NCBI GenBank assembly: GCA_003972865.1
Contig: QOAX01000008.1
Location: 1-7,900, forward strand
Reading direction: 5' to 3'
Length of the DNA: 7,900 bases
Source of the DNA: Verrucomicrobiota bacterium
GTDB taxonomy: Bacteria > Verrucomicrobiota > Verrucomicrobiia > Limisphaerales > UBA1096
This document shows, piece after piece, positions 6,119-7,900 of this stretch (positions are counted from its first letter, which is position 1; each line of letters starts with the position of its first letter). Below the pieces are notes generated by a model. That model did no database searches. It was not told where the DNA came from and saw only the letters and a program-made list of their open reading frames with translations. The position numbers and the translations under genes were made by a program.

Positions 6119-7087
6119 GTGAGAAAAGCATTCACGCTGATTGAGCTGCTGGTGGTGATCGCGATCATCGCCATCCTCGCGGCGCTACTCCTCCCGGCCC
6201 TGGCCAAGGCCAAGGCGGCCGGCACATCGGCGGCCTGCCTGAACAACAACCGCCAGTTGCTCATCGCGTGGCATAATTTCTCCGGCGACAATGATGAACA
6301 CATCATCTATGCCAGCGCGTGGTACTATCCCGGCTTCGTTTATCCTGAAAACCTGAAGTACGAGCCCACCGCCGATTTCTCCTACTGCGCCTCGCAATAT
6401 CTCGGGGCGAACATGCCGCCGAAGGATTGGCTGGAGATTTCTGTGCTGTACCCGTACGCCGGCAGGAGCCGGGATGTATTCCACTGCCCCGAGGACAAGC
6501 ATTACGGCGTGGCCAAGGAAAAGGGGTGGCCCGAGCGGGTCCGCTCCTACAGCATCAACATCTACGCCGGCGGGTGGTCGGGATGGCCGTTTTTCGGCGA
6601 TCAAATGTGGAGGATTTACCGCCAGCAGTCCGACTTCCGCGAGCCGTCGAAGCGGTTCGTCCTCATGGACATGGACGACGAAAGCATCAACGCCGGCAAC
6701 TACCGCGTGGACATGGCCGGCTGGCCCAACAAGCCGAACCTCTATCGCTTCCGCCAGGACTGGCCGGCCTCGTGGCACAACAACGGCTGCACCATCTCCT
6801 TCGCCGACGGGCACGCCGAGCGGAAGAAATGGCTGCACAGCGACACGCTAAAAACAAGCATTGACCCCCATGCGGGCTCGGGCGTTGCCACCAGCCCCGG
6901 CAACCCGGACATCGCCTGGATGCAGGAACGCGCCACCCGGCCCGAACCGGGCTGGGAAAATCAAGGCTGGGCGAGGCAGTGGACCGGAGCCATGCACCTC
7001 CGCCCCTGGCAATGGTGGGGCTATTGGCGCATGCCCGGCGAAATCAGTGCGGACAGGCTGAGCCCAACACCCAACTACGCCAACTGA
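6119..7087 (+). CDS. prepilin-type N-methylation, H-X9-DG domain protein (second paralogue)
   Basis: A 322-residue paralogue of the gene at 5144-6052. Seen: a very short leader (VRKA) with the peptidase site A4/F5 and E9 at mature +5, the same hydrophobic helix, NNNRQL at 42-47, FHCPED at 121-126, GGWSGWPFFGDQ at 151-162, SINAGNYRVDM at 189-199, and the H-X9-DG signature H220, D230, G231. The long middle and C-terminal blocks match the first copy closely, while the 65-120 region and the tail differ in length and sequence. The start is GTG at 6119; its second and third bases overlap the stop of a three-codon reading frame, ATGCGCAAGTGA, at 6111. No ribosome binding site is apparent. The gene is GC-rich like the rest of the window. 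Likely anchored at the cell surface with the first copy; function unproven. Confidence 0.91.
   Translation: MRKAFTLIELLVVIAIIAILAALLLPALAKAKAAGTSAACLNNNRQLLIAWHNFSGDNDEHIIYASAWYYPGFVYPENLKYEPTADFSYCASQYLGANMPPKDWLEISVLYPYAGRSRDVFHCPEDKHYGVAKEKGWPERVRSYSINIYAGGWSGWPFFGDQMWRIYRQQSDFREPSKRFVLMDMDDESINAGNYRVDMAGWPNKPNLYRFRQDWPASWHNNGCTISFADGHAERKKWLHSDTLKTSIDPHAGSGVATSPGNPDIAWMQERATRPEPGWENQGWARQWTGAMHLRPWQWWGYWRMPGEISADRLSPTPNYAN
6132..6201 (+). repeat. direct repeat, prepilin helix coding segment (copy 2)
   Basis: Partner of 5181-5250. The two lie in tandem, same-strand paralogues 951 bases apart, so they could recombine, but nine differences and no longer identical tract suggest conserved coding and not a recent duplication. 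Confidence 0.85.
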
Positions 7088-7144
7088 CCGCGCGACCGTC
7101 ATCCTGCTGGACTGGCACCGGTTTTCTGTCAGACTTGTCTCGCC

Positions 7145-7882
7145 ATGACCATTAAGCCATTCCATTCAACCGGGTTGAAACTTGCCACGACGCTCGTGGC
7201 CGGTTTTCTTTTTCACCACACCGCAGGTGCCGCCGAGCCCAACCAAACGAAGGAGAGTTTCTCCGCTGAGGTCACCAAGACATTCGCCTACAAATACCTC
7301 AAGTATCTGCCCGATGGGTATGACGGCAAAAAGAAATTTCCGCTGCTGCTGTTCCTGCACGGCGCGGGCGAGCGGGGCGACAACCTCGAACTGGTCACCA
7401 AGCACGGTCCCCCCAAACTCATCAAGAAAGGCAAAAAATTCCCATTCATCGTCATCTCCCCACAGTGCCTCAAGGGCAGTTGGTGGAATGCCGAGGGGCT
7501 GGACGCGCTGCTTGATGAATTCATCGGCAAGCACGCCGTGGACGAGTCCCGCATCTACTGCACCGGCCTGAGCATGGGTGGCTACGGCACTTGGGCTCTT
7601 GGTGGACAAAACCCGAAACGCTTCGCAGCACTGGCCCCAATCTGCGGCGGCGGTAACCGCACAGACGCCCGACGAATCGGAAAAAAACCGGTGTGGGTGT
7701 TTCACGGTGCCAAGGACAGAACCGTGCCACTGGAAGAATCCCAGCGTATGATGGACGCCTTGAAGCGGCGCGGCGGCAAGCCAAAGTTCACCATCTACCC
7801 CGAGGCCGGCCATGACTCATGGACCAAGTCGTACGACAATCCCAAGCTGTATGAGTGGTTCCTCTCACACAAAATCGAATAA
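7145..7882 (+). CDS. secreted alpha/beta hydrolase, esterase/phospholipase-like
   Basis: A 245-residue protein of the alpha/beta hydrolase fold, close to the single-domain secreted esterases often annotated as carboxylesterase, phospholipase or prolyl-oligopeptidase-like and sometimes as feruloyl esterase (CE1 type). Seen: a signal peptide (about residues 1-29, ending AGAA); an oxyanion-hole loop HGAGERG at 72-78; the nucleophile elbow GLSMGGYG with S143; the acid D191 in GAKDRTVP; and H223 in EAGHDSW. The triad is complete and in the usual order, so it should be active, probably on ester bonds of extracellular substrates. ATG at 7145 begins 57 bases after the second prepilin-like gene and is directly followed by the signal peptide. 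The stop is TAA at 7880-7882, leaving 18 bases to the window end with nothing recognisable. The exact substrate cannot be told from sequence. Confidence 0.9.
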   Translation: MTIKPFHSTGLKLATTLVAGFLFHHTAGAAEPNQTKESFSAEVTKTFAYKYLKYLPDGYDGKKKFPLLLFLHGAGERGDNLELVTKHGPPKLIKKGKKFPFIVISPQCLKGSWWNAEGLDALLDEFIGKHAVDESRIYCTGLSMGGYGTWALGGQNPKRFAALAPICGGGNRTDARRIGKKPVWVFHGAKDRTVPLEESQRMMDALKRRGGKPKFTIYPEAGHDSWTKSYDNPKLYEWFLSHKIE

Positions 7883-7900
7883 CGCCCGAGCAGGCACCGG

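Noticed and set aside
5144..7087. True type IV pilin or type II secretion major pseudopilin operon
   Set aside because: No prepilin peptidase, ATPase or secretin gene is present, and the H-X9-DG signature marks the separate, expanded family of unknown role.
7088..7144. Terminator or promoter between the second prepilin-like gene and the esterase
   Set aside because: I see no stable inverted repeat with a T-run and no credible -35/-10 pair in these 57 bases, so the esterase may be cotranscribed.

Overview
The window looks like chromosomal DNA of a GC-rich (roughly 60%) bacterium of the Planctomycetota-Verrucomicrobiota-Lentisphaerota group, most likely Verrucomicrobiota. This rests on two tandem prepilin-type proteins with the H-X9-DG signature, a secreted SGNH esterase with a C-terminal beta domain, and a secreted alpha/beta hydrolase, a combination common in those phyla. 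The assignment is inferred from family content only; no rRNA or marker gene is present.

Layout. Positions 1-3794 hold a compact three-gene operon on the minus strand, read right to left: a divergent PurD-like ATP-grasp protein (3794-2535), an alanine racemase (2542-1385, overlapping the first gene by 8 bases) and an FAD-dependent, halogenase-like oxidoreductase (1384-1, cut by the left edge, its ATG directly abutting the alr stop as TAAATG). A 91-base divergent gap (3795-3885) separates it from four plus-strand genes: a secreted SGNH hydrolase (3886-5085), two paralogous H-X9-DG prepilin-like proteins (5144-6052, 6119-7087) and a secreted esterase (7145-7882). No gene-free stretch exceeds 100 bases, and no RNA genes, CRISPR arrays or transposons were seen.

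How the genes may work together. The minus-strand genes are tightly coupled and probably make one small molecule or amino-acid-derived product (ATP-dependent ligation, amino acid racemisation, flavin-dependent oxidation or halogenation). This is inference. The plus-strand genes encode exported proteins and fit an outer-surface polysaccharide or ester degradation locus.

The most striking signal is not a gene. A 12-base perfect palindrome, GCTTGGCCAAGC, occurs five times exactly and at least five more times with one mismatch, nearly all inside coding sequence. In one gene it is read in all three codon phases. The copies stop at about 5026, where the prepilin genes begin. It resembles in behaviour the highly iterated palindrome HIP1 of cyanobacteria but has a different sequence.
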